The notes below the pieces were generated by a model, which was not told the DNA's origin, did no database searches, and saw only the letters and a program-made list of their open reading frames with translations. This document shows, one piece after another, positions 34,801-42,275 of a stretch of DNA of 64,000 bases. The stretch's first letter is position 1. The number at the start of each line of letters is the position of its first letter. The stretch spans positions 124,001-188,000 of the forward strand of contig JAPPGH010000039.1 in assembly GCA_026914155.1 (NCBI GenBank), in the 5' to 3' direction. This DNA is from Candidatus Palauibacter rhopaloidicola. GTDB taxonomy: Bacteria > Gemmatimonadota > Gemmatimonadetes > Palauibacterales > Palauibacteraceae. A program made the translations under genes and the position numbers.

Positions 34801-35144
34801 TGTCGGCCGCGGAGGACCTCATCGCGGGCGCGGACGAGGCGCCGGAAGGACTGGACGAGGAGCTTGAGGCGATCGAGGAGGAGATCGAGGAGATCCGGGA
34901 TGAGTTGGGGGACGCGCGCCGGAACGCCGGCGTTGCCAACGCCATCCAGGGATCGTCGACGGTGCCGACCGCGGATCACCTGTGGCAGGTCGACGAGGTG
35001 TGGAACGTGATGCCGGAGCTGCTGGACCGGCTCAACGCGCTCATCGAAACGCGTGTGCCGGCGCTGAACGCGCAGTTGTACGCGGAAGGCGTGCGGCCGT
35101 CGGCGGGCGAGCCGATCGCGCTGCCGGACCGGCCGGGCAGCTGA
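31842..35144 (+). CDS. Large secreted BNR/sortilin-like beta-propeller protein
   Basis: An 1100-residue exported protein: signal peptide (VLALSAAGLLFGATTGAPAAAQ), then a ten-bladed-type propeller region with many BNR/Asp-box motifs (GVYKSTDGGNTWMHMG, GVFRTTDGGESWEKV, GLYRTVDGGDNWTEL, GLFRSTDRGETWEKV, LQVSRDDGETWENV). After about residue 810 comes a run of some 50 residues almost wholly Asp, Gly and Glu, then a beta-domain with a Gly-rich loop and a helical acidic coiled coil (EELEAIEEEIEEIRDEL). Such VPS10/sortilin-like proteins are often labelled glycosyl hydrolase without evidence; catalysis is not supported. The ATG at 31842 opens the signal peptide. Confidence 0.9.
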   Translation: MKAARVLALSAAGLLFGATTGAPAAAQSALETAISHLEYREIGPALMGGRIADLDVVEAKPQIFYLGTASGGLWKTENHGTSWTPLFDDQPTSSIGDVTLHQANPNLVWVGTGEPQNRQSSPWGNGVYKSTDGGNTWMHMGLEATKHIARILIHPRNPDVVHVAAMGDLWGSNPERGVFRTTDGGESWEKVLYVDDRTGAIDLAMDPADPNTIFAAMYQRQRTGWGFNGGGPGSGLYRTVDGGDNWTELTEGLPEGDKGRIGIDIYRQDGNLVYALVEADPRRPGQGFGGGGGGPRQGGLFRSTDRGETWEKVSDTNPRPMYYSQVRIDPSNPDRIYVLGTQLSISDDGGRTFRNDGAVQIHVDHHQLWINPEDPDHLILGSDGGVAASWDGAAHWRMFDNIALGQFYTIGYDMRAPYAVCGGLQDNDAWCGPSNTRSFHGIRHQDWYETAYGDGFFTIVDPTDSTIVYSESQGGNMNRYDLTTGEKIPMRPIVGPRADGDTTKAYRYNWNSPLLLSPHDPATVYLGANYLLRSRDYGMSWEEVGGLDLTKQIDREELEIMGVPGSEPQMSLNDGIANYGNLTSVEESPLARGLIYAGTDDGNLQVSRDDGETWENVVDRIPGLPERTYVSRVEPSHHVEGRVYATFDGHRNGDYAPYAYVSEDYGQSWRAIANGLPDLWSVNVIVEHHRAPNLLFIGNEVGVFVSVDRGESWVQLKNNLPTVPVDDLLVHPRENDLIVGTHGRSAWILADVAPLEALSEGMLAEAGRVFGDRSIMWTEKGDWPFYGATYSAPNPPRGVRIRYYLRDAPAEDMTADDDGGEDADGDDEDGGGDGDDGDDDGDGSDDGDAGDGGDDGADSFSLKISDASGVHVRTLEAPAETGVNEVIWDWRHDAPYEPEGGGGPGGGGGFFFGGAPQGPIVLPGWYTVSMEAGGETFSATVEVVAEPRRPMSRADRMARQEALMSLHAMAGPIYEAGQALDALEEQLSAAEDLIAGADEAPEGLDEELEAIEEEIEEIRDELGDARRNAGVANAIQGSSTVPTADHLWQVDEVWNVMPELLDRLNALIETRVPALNAQLYAEGVRPSAGEPIALPDRPGS

Positions 35145-35181
35145 CGGGCGGGCGGCTCCGGACACCGATAGATTGCGGCCC

Positions 35182-36636
35182 ATGCGACGAATGAACGGAC
35201 CGGGAATGAAATCACCCATGACGGGACTGCCGGCGCCGGTGCTCGCCCTCGGGCTGGCGGTCGTAGCGGCGTCCGCGTCGGGCGGGCCCGCGCCGCCGGG
35301 ACTCGGCTCCGTCTTCGTGCGATCCACGTCGGTGGCGCCGTCCGCGCAGTCCGCGGCAACGGTCGTCCGGGTGCCGATCTCCGGCACGATCGAACTCGGC
35401 GTGGCCCCCTTCGTGGCTCGCGCGCTCGCGGAAGCCGCGGAATCCGGGGCGCCCGCCGTGATCATCGAACTCGACACGCCCGGCGGCCGGGTCGACGCGG
35501 CGTGGAAGATCATCGACGACCTGCGCGACGCGGAGGTCCCGACCTACGCCTACGTGAACCGCCGCGCCCTCTCGGCGGGCGCGATGATCGCGCTCGCGAC
35601 GGACCGGATCTACATGCGGCCGGGCTCCACGATCGGCGCGGCCACCCCGGTCACCGGCGAGGGCGAGAGGGCCCCGGAGAAGATGGTGAGCGCGATGCGC
35701 TCGGAGTTCCGGGCGCTGGCCGAGGAACGGGGGCTCGATCCGCTGGTCGCGGAAGCGATGGTGGACGAGAGCATCGAGGTCCCCGGCGTGAGCGAGGCCG
35801 GCCGGCTGCTCACCCTCACGACGGACGAGGCCACGGCGGTCGGCGTCGCGGACGCCGAGGTGCGGGATCTCATCGAACTGCTGGAGGTCATGCGGCTTCC
35901 AGCCGCCCCGGTGCGGGAAGTCCAGCCCAACTGGGCGGAGGCGATCGTCCGCTTCCTGACGAACCCGGCGGTCGCGCCTCTCCTCCTGAGCCTCGGCTTC
36001 CTGGGACTCATCGTGGAGGTGCGGACGCCGAGCTTCGGCGTGGCGGGCGCGGTGGGACTCGCCTCGCTGGCCGCCTTCTTCGGCGCGCACCACCTCGTCC
36101 ACCTCGCGGGCATCGAGGAGATTCTCCTCTTCGGCGCCGGCGTCGTGCTGATCGCGCTCGAAGTGCTCGTCATCCCCGGCTTCGGGATCGCCGGGATCCT
36201 GGGGACGGTCGCGGTACTCGGAGCGGCCGTCATGGGCATGGTCGGCCAGGTGCCGACCTTCGACCAGGTGTTCAACGCGGCGGGACTCGTCGCCCTGTCG
36301 ATCATCCTGGTGGGCGTCGCCGGGTGGGCGCTGGTGCGGCACCTGCCGCGCAGCAACCGGTTCTCCGGGCTCTTCCTCCGCGACTCGACGAGCCGCGAGA
36401 CGGGGTATCTTTCGGTGCCTCCGCGCGAGGACCTGGTCGGCGGGCTCGGCGTCACGTCGACCGACCTGCGGCCCACGGGGGTCGCGATCATCAACGATGA
36501 GCGCATTCATGTCGTGACCGAGGGTCCCTGGCTGGAGGCCGGGACCCCGATACGCGTACTGGAGGTGGCGAGCGGGCGAGTGCTCGTGCGCCGCGCCAAG
36601 CAATCTCCCGAATCCGAACACAGGAACGAGGCCTGA
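35182..36636 (+). CDS. NfeD-family membrane serine protease (ClpP-class domain plus NfeD)
   Basis: A membrane protein of about 484 residues. After a signal sequence it has a ClpP/SppA-like domain: [21 protein letters not shown], then [20 protein letters not shown] with the nucleophile Ser, and a conserved Lys in [23 protein letters not shown]. Four to five helices follow ([27 protein letters not shown] through [16 protein letters not shown]), then a C-terminal NfeD OB-fold ([30 protein letters not shown]). STOPP-NfeD proteins pair with prohibitin/flotillin homologues and this one is followed directly by floA. The exact start among several Met codons between 35182 and 35221 is uncertain. Confidence 0.92.
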   Translation: MRRMNGPGMKSPMTGLPAPVLALGLAVVAASASGGPAPPGLGSVFVRSTSVAPSAQSAATVVRVPISGTIELGVAPFVARALAEAAESGAPAVIIELDTPGGRVDAAWKIIDDLRDAEVPTYAYVNRRALSAGAMIALATDRIYMRPGSTIGAATPVTGEGERAPEKMVSAMRSEFRALAEERGLDPLVAEAMVDESIEVPGVSEAGRLLTLTTDEATAVGVADAEVRDLIELLEVMRLPAAPVREVQPNWAEAIVRFLTNPAVAPLLLSLGFLGLIVEVRTPSFGVAGAVGLASLAAFFGAHHLVHLAGIEEILLFGAGVVLIALEVLVIPGFGIAGILGTVAVLGAAVMGMVGQVPTFDQVFNAAGLVALSIILVGVAGWALVRHLPRSNRFSGLFLRDSTSRETGYLSVPPREDLVGGLGVTSTDLRPTGVAIINDERIHVVTEGPWLEAGTPIRVLEVASGRVLVRRAKQSPESEHRNEA

Positions 36637-36637
36637 T

Positions 36638-37621
36638 ATGGAACCACTGGCGGGAACCAGCATCATCATCCTCATCGCCATCGCGCTCGGCGTACTCATT
36701 CTGTCCTGGATCGTGCCGATCCGGCTCTGGGTCACGGCGATCGCGTCGGGGGTCCGGGTGGGCCTCGGAAGCCTGGTGGGGATGCGCCTGCGGAAGATCC
36801 CTCCACCGCGGATCGTCTATCCTCTCATCAGTTCCTACAAGGCGGGGCTGCCGCTTCACACGAACGAACTCGAGTCGCACTTCCTCGCCGGAGGCGACGT
36901 CGAACGCGTCGTGAACGCGCTCATCTCCGCGGACAAGGCGCAGATCGAGCTGCCGTTCCGGCAGGCGGCCGCGATCGACCTCGCGGGGCGGGACGTGCTC
37001 GACGCGGTGCAGGTTTCCGTCAACCCGCGGGTCATCCAGACGCCGAAGGTCGCCGCGATGGCGAAGGACGGGATCCAGCTCATCGCGACGGCGCGGGTGA
37101 CGGTGCGGGCCAACATCAACCGCCTGGTCGGTGGGGCCGGTGAGGAGACGATCCTGGCACGGGTCGGCGAGGGCATCGTGTCGACGATCGGGTCGGCATC
37201 GTCTCACAAGGCCGTGCTCGAGAACCCGGACAACATCTCGAAGACCGTGCTCGCCAAGGGACTCGACTCGGGGACCGCGTTCGAGATTCTCTCCATCGAC
37301 ATCGCCGACGTCGATGTGGGGAAGAACATCGGTGCGGAACTGCAGACGGATCAGGCGGAAGCGGACAAGCGGATCGCGCAGGCGAAGGCCGAGGAGCGCC
37401 GGGCGATGGCGGTCGCGTCGGAGCAGGAGAACCGGGCGCTCGTCGAGCAGATGCAGGCCGAAGTCGTGAAGGCGGAGGCGGAGGTGCCCCTCGCGATGGC
37501 CGAGGCGTTCCGTGAGGGCAACCTCGGGATCATGGACTACATGAAGTACCGCAACATCCAGAGTGATACGCAGATGCGGAGGTCCATCGCGAAGCCGCCG
37601 GAGAGCGACAAGGACGGCTGA
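36638..37621 (+). CDS. floA: Flotillin-like protein FloA
   Basis: A 327-residue SPFH-superfamily protein matching FloA/YqfA at normal length: an N-terminal membrane helix ([20 protein letters not shown]), a membrane-proximal segment ([14 protein letters not shown]), then the PHB domain ([51 protein letters not shown]). A coiled-coil tail rich in Ala/Glu follows ([42 protein letters not shown] motif region). It organises membrane microdomains, usually with an NfeD partner. The ATG lies one base after the NfeD stop; the stop overlaps the next start (TGATG). Confidence 0.95.
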   Translation: MEPLAGTSIIILIAIALGVLILSWIVPIRLWVTAIASGVRVGLGSLVGMRLRKIPPPRIVYPLISSYKAGLPLHTNELESHFLAGGDVERVVNALISADKAQIELPFRQAAAIDLAGRDVLDAVQVSVNPRVIQTPKVAAMAKDGIQLIATARVTVRANINRLVGGAGEETILARVGEGIVSTIGSASSHKAVLENPDNISKTVLAKGLDSGTAFEILSIDIADVDVGKNIGAELQTDQAEADKRIAQAKAEERRAMAVASEQENRALVEQMQAEVVKAEAEVPLAMAEAFREGNLGIMDYMKYRNIQSDTQMRRSIAKPPESDKDG

Positions 37622-38232
37622 TGCCCGATCTCGAAGGGGCGCTGCCCCTGATCCTGCTGATGATCTTCCTCTGGGTGCGCAGCATCGGCGCCGCGATGAA
37701 GAAGAATCGGCAGCGGCAGGAACAGGCGCTCGAGCAGGCGGGGATGACCCCGGAGTTCGAAGCCGAGGCGTCGAGCGTTCAGGCCGCCGAGCCCGCCGGA
37801 GGAGAGGCGCCGCCTCCGGCGCGGCGTCCGACGTTGCGCGAGCAACTGCAGGACATGGGCCGCCAGCTCGAGCGGCAGATGCAGCAGGCCGCGGAAGAGG
37901 GCCGGCCGGGCAGCATGGTGGGTCATGTGGACCCGGAGGAGGCGCCGGAGCCTCCTCCGTTCATTCGGCCGCCTCCGGCACCCGCTCTGCGGCCCGCGGC
38001 TAGCGCACCGGCGCCTCCGGTGCGCGAAAGCCCGCGGCGACCGCCATCCGGGCTCGCGGCCGCGAGTCCGCGGGGTGAACCGCGAGGGCCCGTCACGGCA
38101 AGCCGGCGTGCCTCGACCGGAGAGGGCGGCCCGCTGGAACGCCTCGAGCGCTACCCCTCGCTCGCTCGCGCCGTGATCCTCTCCGAAATCCTGGGCCGGC
38201 CGCCGGGTCTGTCCGACGACCGGAACGCCTGA
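37621..38232 (+). CDS. Hypothetical membrane-anchored protein of the NfeD-FloA operon
   Basis: A 203-residue protein with one N-terminal helix (LPLILLMIFLWVRSI), a short basic/Gln-rich helical part (MKKNRQRQEQALEQAGM), an amphipathic stretch (TLREQLQDMGRQLERQMQQAAEEG), then a long Pro/Ala/Arg-rich disordered region and a C-terminal helix (YPSLARAVILSEILGRPPGL). That last motif, an AVILSEILG-type end, recurs in small proteins of Gemmatimonadota. Translation is coupled to floA by TGATG overlap, suggesting a role with the flotillin complex; the function is unknown. Confidence 0.8.
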   Translation: MPDLEGALPLILLMIFLWVRSIGAAMKKNRQRQEQALEQAGMTPEFEAEASSVQAAEPAGGEAPPPARRPTLREQLQDMGRQLERQMQQAAEEGRPGSMVGHVDPEEAPEPPPFIRPPPAPALRPAASAPAPPVRESPRRPPSGLAAASPRGEPRGPVTASRRASTGEGGPLERLERYPSLARAVILSEILGRPPGLSDDRNA

Positions 38233-38258
38233 ACCGGTAGCGCCGAAGCGCGCTCGGC

Positions 38259-39023
38259 TTACCTGCTGTGCAGGGCGAAGGCGGCTCCCTGCGGGTCGAT
38301 GCCCTGCAGGATGAACTCGCCGCCGGGGACTTCCATCGGTCCTACGACGACCGACCCGCCCAGTTCCTTCACGAGCTCCGCCGCGGCGTGCACGTCGGAC
38401 ACGAGGATGTAGAGCCCCCAGCACGGCGGGGGCATGTCGTCGCTCCGGTTCATCATGCCGCCCAGTTCCTTGCCGTCGCGGCCGTACATCTGGTAGATGC
38501 CGGCTTCGCCCATGTCCATCTGCGTCGTCTTCTCCCAGCCGAACAAGTCGGCGTAGAAGGACCACGCCGCATCGAGGTCGCCGGCGATCAGTTCGTGCCA
38601 GGAGAACTCTCCCATGGCGGGCTCTCCGTCGTGTCCGGGTGTGTCGCCGGAAGGCTGGTAGGCCGTGAACACCGCGCCGCCGGGATCCCTGAGGACCGCG
38701 ATGTGGCCGACTTCGGGGATCTCCATGCGGTGGATCGTGCCGCCTCCCAGCCGCTCCGCCCGCGCCACCGTCGCGTCCACGTCCGGCGTCGACAGGTAGG
38801 GCATCCAGTGGGCCGGGGCTCCGTCGGCGAGGGCCTCGGCCGGTAGCTGCATCACGCCGCCGATCGGGGCGCCGTTGTTGTTCCAGGTGATGTACTCCGG
38901 GCCTTCGCCCTGCCAAGCGCCGGTCTCCCAGCCGACGATCCGCCGGTAGAAGTCCTGGGCGCCTTCGAGGTCCGTGGTGAGAAGCTCGTACCAGCAGAAG
39001 CGGCCGAGCGGCGTGTCAGACAT
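38259..39023 (-). CDS. VOC-family (glyoxalase/bleomycin-resistance-like) protein, two modules
   Basis: A 254-residue protein with two tandem VOC domains. The first starts at GRFCWYELLTTDLEGAQDFYRRIVGWETG and the second at GEFSWHELIAGDLDAAWSFYADLFGWEKTT; each ends with IQDPQG-like strands (VLRDPGGAVFTAYQP and GIDPQGAAFALHSR). The arrangement resembles the CFP32/27-kDa antigen type of VOC protein. Members bind metals and act on varied small molecules, so no reaction can be assigned. The ATG at 39023 has GGAGG seven bases upstream. Confidence 0.9.
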   Translation of the reverse strand: MSDTPLGRFCWYELLTTDLEGAQDFYRRIVGWETGAWQGEGPEYITWNNNGAPIGGVMQLPAEALADGAPAHWMPYLSTPDVDATVARAERLGGGTIHRMEIPEVGHIAVLRDPGGAVFTAYQPSGDTPGHDGEPAMGEFSWHELIAGDLDAAWSFYADLFGWEKTTQMDMGEAGIYQMYGRDGKELGGMMNRSDDMPPPCWGLYILVSDVHAAAELVKELGGSVVVGPMEVPGGEFILQGIDPQGAAFALHSR

Positions 39024-39040
39024 CGTGTGCCTCCTGTGGG

Positions 39041-39337
39041 TCAGTCATCGTCGTCGAGGAAGGGCGACTGCTTCCTGCGCGGTTCATAGGCCTCTCCGAA
39101 GGGCGAGGCGCGCGGGCTGCCGCGATCGGTCCTCGCCTCCGGCGTCGCCGTGCCGAGTATGGACTGGAGTTCCTGCTCGCTGAGTTCGAACGGGTCGTCC
39201 CCGGCGTAGAGCGGGGGACGTACGCGGTGCGGAGCGCCCGGGTTTCCCGGCAGCGGCTCGAACCGCCATTCGGATCGCGAGGCGACGCGCACCTCCCAGC
39301 GCTCTCCCCGGCGGTCGGAAAACTTTCGATGGCTCAC
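39041..39337 (-). CDS. Small hypothetical protein downstream of the SURF1 gene
   Basis: A 98-residue soluble, charged protein: SHRKFSDRRGERWEVRVASRSEWRFEPLPGN at the N-terminus, a middle segment PFELSEQELQSILG and a C-terminal acidic tail FLDDDD. The GTG start at 39337 overlaps the SURF1 stop (GTGA) and has AAGGA seven bases upstream, so it is probably translated with it. Similar small proteins starting with a WEVRV-type strand occur in related genomes, but no function is known to me. Confidence 0.7.
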   Translation of the reverse strand: MSHRKFSDRRGERWEVRVASRSEWRFEPLPGNPGAPHRVRPPLYAGDDPFELSEQELQSILGTATPEARTDRGSPRASPFGEAYEPRRKQSPFLDDDD

Positions 39338-40122
39338 GATCGCTTCCTTTCGGATGGGGATCTCCGGTCGGCTGAGGAGCGGAGCAGGATCGCGGTTCCG
39401 CCCAGCCCGATGACGGCGAACGCGAACCACTGGATCGCGTAGGACAGGTGCGGGCCGGCGTCGGTCTCGAGCGCGCGGGCGGGACGCAGGACGCCGCTCG
39501 GCGGAGGATCGTTCGCCCGCAGGACGTGAGGCGTGGGATCGAGGGCCGTCTGTTCGCGGATCAGGGCGAGGTCGAGCCCCGCGATGGCGAGGTGCTGCGC
39601 GCCGGCGATCTCGGGCCGGAGGGGCTGTCCACCGCGTCCGTCCCGCGACGACACGAAGACCCCCTCGACCGTGGCGGAGGGTTGGGCTTCCCGGCGAGGG
39701 CCCGCGACGCCTTCCGGCGAATCCGTCCATCCTGACGCGAGGTCGGGGCGGAGGCCGTCGGGCGCGGGTAGCCAGCCGCGCAGGACCATCACGACCTGCT
39801 CGGCGTCGCCGCCGACCCGGAAGGGGGTCAGCACCTCCGCGCCCGCCCGCCCGTCCAGGGTGCGGCTCCGGAGGATGATCTCGCCGGCCCGGTCCCACCG
39901 GCCGGCGAGCCGCGCGCGGCGGCCGATGAGGCCCGCCGTGTCGGGAGGCACGTCGCCGGGACCGAACCACTCAAGCTGAGGGGCGTCGGCGCGCTCGGCG
40001 CGCGCGCGCACCCCGGCGCTCCGTTCACCATGCCGGTCGAGTTGCCAGAATCCGAGGCGGATGAAGAGCGCCCCCAGGGCGAGGGCCACGGCGCACAGCA
40101 GGATCCTTCGGTTGATGGTCAC
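39334..40122 (-). CDS. SURF1-family cytochrome oxidase assembly protein
   Basis: A 262-residue inner-membrane protein with the two-helix SURF1 layout. The N-terminal helix (ILLCAVALALGALFIRLGFWQLDRHGER) includes the conserved WQL-R signature, a periplasmic domain includes VLRGWLPAPDG, and the C-terminal helix HLSYAIQWFAFAVIGLGG shows the conserved Y-QWF motif. SURF1 aids heme a insertion into cytochrome c oxidase. No oxidase genes are nearby in this window. A GTG start at 40122 is proposed because the first helix begins within ten residues; the longer upstream frame overlaps the divergent acyl-CoA ligase gene. Confidence 0.9.
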   Translation of the reverse strand: MTINRRILLCAVALALGALFIRLGFWQLDRHGERSAGVRARAERADAPQLEWFGPGDVPPDTAGLIGRRARLAGRWDRAGEIILRSRTLDGRAGAEVLTPFRVGGDAEQVVMVLRGWLPAPDGLRPDLASGWTDSPEGVAGPRREAQPSATVEGVFVSSRDGRGGQPLRPEIAGAQHLAIAGLDLALIREQTALDPTPHVLRANDPPPSGVLRPARALETDAGPHLSYAIQWFAFAVIGLGGTAILLRSSADRRSPSERKRS

Positions 40123-40218
40123 GGCACACGAGTCTATCCGGTCGGGGTGGCGAACGCAGCCGTACGCGGGTTCGCAGCCGCCTTGCCGCACCGCCGCCGA
40201 TGCGCCGATCTTCCCGCG

Positions 40219-41808
40219 ATGATCTTCCAGAGCCCCCACCCCCCGATCGTCGTCCCGGAGCAGTCGTTCTCGGATTATCTCCTGGGTTCCCTCGGCGACC
40301 GCCGGGACAAACCCGCCTTCATCGAAGGACCGAGCGGCCGGGCGGTGACCTACGGTCAACTCCGGGATCAGGCGCGCGCCGCGGCGCGGGGTCTCGCGGC
40401 CCGCGGACTGGGGCGGGGAGGCGTGGCCGCCATCTGCAGCCCGAACCTGCCCGAGTACGCGACGGCCTTCCTCGCGACCGGCATGGCCGGCGGCTGTAGC
40501 ACCACGCTGAACCCCCTCAGCACGGATGACGAACTCGTCTCCCAGCTGAACGATTCCGGCGCCCGCTGGTTCATCACCGTCCCCCCGCTCCTCGACCGGG
40601 CGCAGACGGTCGCGGCACAAACGGGCATCGAAGAGATCTTCGTCTTCGGCGAGGCCGCCGGCGCGACCGCCTTCGCCGACCTCGTCGCAGACGGGCTGAA
40701 GGATGGGATTCCGACCGATCTGGAACCGGCGGGCATCCTCAATCCCGCCGAGGACCTTCTCACGCTCCCGTACTCGAGCGGCACGACCGGCGTTTCGAAG
40801 GGCGTGATGCTCACGCACCGGAACCTCGTCGCGAACATCGAGCAGTTCAGTGCCGTCGGCCTCGTGGACGCCGACGACGTCGTGCTCGCCGTCCTCCCCT
40901 TCTTCCACATCTACGGGATGGTCGTCGTCATGAGCGGCGCCCTGAAGGCGGGCGCGACCGTCGTCACGATGCCCCGCTTCGATCTCGAGGAGTTCCTGGG
41001 GGCGATTCAGCAGTACCGGGCGACGTGTCTCTACCTCGTGCCGCCGATCGTGCTCGGCCTCGCCAAGCACCCCGCGGTCGACGGCTACGACCTCTCGTCC
41101 GTGAACTGGATCATGTCCGGGGCGGCCCCGCTGGGAGAGGAGATTGCCCTCGCCTGTCAGGACCGGATCGGGTGCCGCGTGTTCCAGGGTTACGGCCTCA
41201 CGGAGGCGAGTCCCGTGACGCACGTCTGCTTCGGGGAGAACGTGGATGAGGACAAGATCGGGACGATCGGGCCGACGATCCCGAGCACCGAGATGAAGAT
41301 CGTCGATCTCGAGTCCGGGGAAGCGCTGGGACCCGGCGGGGAAGGGGAGGTGTGGATCCGCGGTCCGCAGGTGATGAAGGGCTATCTCAACAATCCGGAG
41401 GCCACGGCGAGCACGCTGGACGCCGAGGGCTGGCTCCATACGGGGGACGTGGGGCGCGCGGACGAAGACGGGTATGTGACGATCGTCGACCGGGCCAAGG
41501 AGCTCATCAAGTACAAGGGATACCAGGTGGCTCCGGCCGAACTCGAGGACCTCCTCCTCTCGCATCCGGCCGTGGCGGATGTCGCCGTCATTCCGGTGGC
41601 GGATGAAGAGGCGGGGGAGATCCCGAAGGCGTGCGTCGTGCGGGCGGGAGACGTGAGCGGCGAGGAGATCATGCGGTACGTGGCCGAGCGCGTGGCTCCG
41701 CAGAAGAAGATCCGCGCCGTGGAGTTCCTCGAGGAGATCCCGAAGTCGGCGTCGGGCAAGATCCTGCGGCGGTTCCTGGTGGAGCGCGAGCGGGCCGCGG
41801 CGCGGTGA
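40219..41808 (+). CDS. AMP-dependent acyl-CoA synthetase, 4-coumarate-CoA-ligase-like
   Basis: A 529-residue adenylate-forming ligase that would activate a carboxylic acid with ATP and CoA. The P-loop-like motif YSSGTTGVSKGVMLTHRN is present, followed by QGYGLTEASPV, the hinge region GWLHTGDVGRADEDGYVTIVDRAKELIKYKGYQVAPAELE and the C-terminal catalytic Lys in PKSASGKILRR. Overall it resembles 4CL and firefly-luciferase-like ligases. The acid is unknown; medium-chain or aryl acids are typical. The ATG at 40219 lacks a clear ribosome site. The stop overlaps the thioesterase start, suggesting the two work on related acyl-CoAs. Confidence 0.93.
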   Translation: MIFQSPHPPIVVPEQSFSDYLLGSLGDRRDKPAFIEGPSGRAVTYGQLRDQARAAARGLAARGLGRGGVAAICSPNLPEYATAFLATGMAGGCSTTLNPLSTDDELVSQLNDSGARWFITVPPLLDRAQTVAAQTGIEEIFVFGEAAGATAFADLVADGLKDGIPTDLEPAGILNPAEDLLTLPYSSGTTGVSKGVMLTHRNLVANIEQFSAVGLVDADDVVLAVLPFFHIYGMVVVMSGALKAGATVVTMPRFDLEEFLGAIQQYRATCLYLVPPIVLGLAKHPAVDGYDLSSVNWIMSGAAPLGEEIALACQDRIGCRVFQGYGLTEASPVTHVCFGENVDEDKIGTIGPTIPSTEMKIVDLESGEALGPGGEGEVWIRGPQVMKGYLNNPEATASTLDAEGWLHTGDVGRADEDGYVTIVDRAKELIKYKGYQVAPAELEDLLLSHPAVADVAVIPVADEEAGEIPKACVVRAGDVSGEEIMRYVAERVAPQKKIRAVEFLEEIPKSASGKILRRFLVERERAAAR

Positions 41809-42275
41809 GCGAGGCGCTGCAGGAGAGGTACGCGTCCGAGTCGATCTGTTTCGGCTGCGGCCCGGCGAATCCGGACGGGCTCCGGCTGCGCAGCTTCCCC
41901 GCCGGGGACGACGGCCACGAGGTGGTGGCCGAATGGACGCCCGGGCCGAATCACCGGTCGTTCCCGGGCATCCTCAACGGAGGCATCATCGGGACGCTGC
42001 TCGACTGCCAGTGCAACTGGTGCGCCGCGCACTACTTCATGCGGACGCGCGGCCTGGACCATCCGCCCGTCACCGTGACGGCCGAATACACGGTCCGGCT
42101 CCGGAAGCCGACGCCCTCCGACGCTCCGCTGCAGCTCCGGGCGCGGATCGCCGAGGCGGGTGAGCGCAAGGTCGTGGTCGAAGCCGAACTGCTGTCCGGT
42201 GGCGAGCGCACGGCCACCTGCTCGGGGACGTTCGTGGCCATCAAGGGGGGACACCTGGCACATGGAACCCGATAA
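41805..42275 (+). CDS. PaaI-like hotdog-fold thioesterase
   Basis: A 156-residue protein of the hotdog fold: CFGCGPANPDGLRL at the N-terminus, FPGILNGGIIGTLLDCQCNWCAAHYF in the central helix region, then VTVTAEYTVRLRKPTPSDAPLQLRARIAEAGERKVVVEAELL. The CFGCG...NPxGL start is typical of a PaaI/YigI-like subgroup acting on acyl-CoA. The GTG start overlaps the ligase stop (GTGA), so the pair is translationally coupled. The 3' end overlaps the amidase start by 14 bases. Substrate unknown. Confidence 0.88.
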   Translation: MSEALQERYASESICFGCGPANPDGLRLRSFPAGDDGHEVVAEWTPGPNHRSFPGILNGGIIGTLLDCQCNWCAAHYFMRTRGLDHPPVTVTAEYTVRLRKPTPSDAPLQLRARIAEAGERKVVVEAELLSGGERTATCSGTFVAIKGGHLAHGTR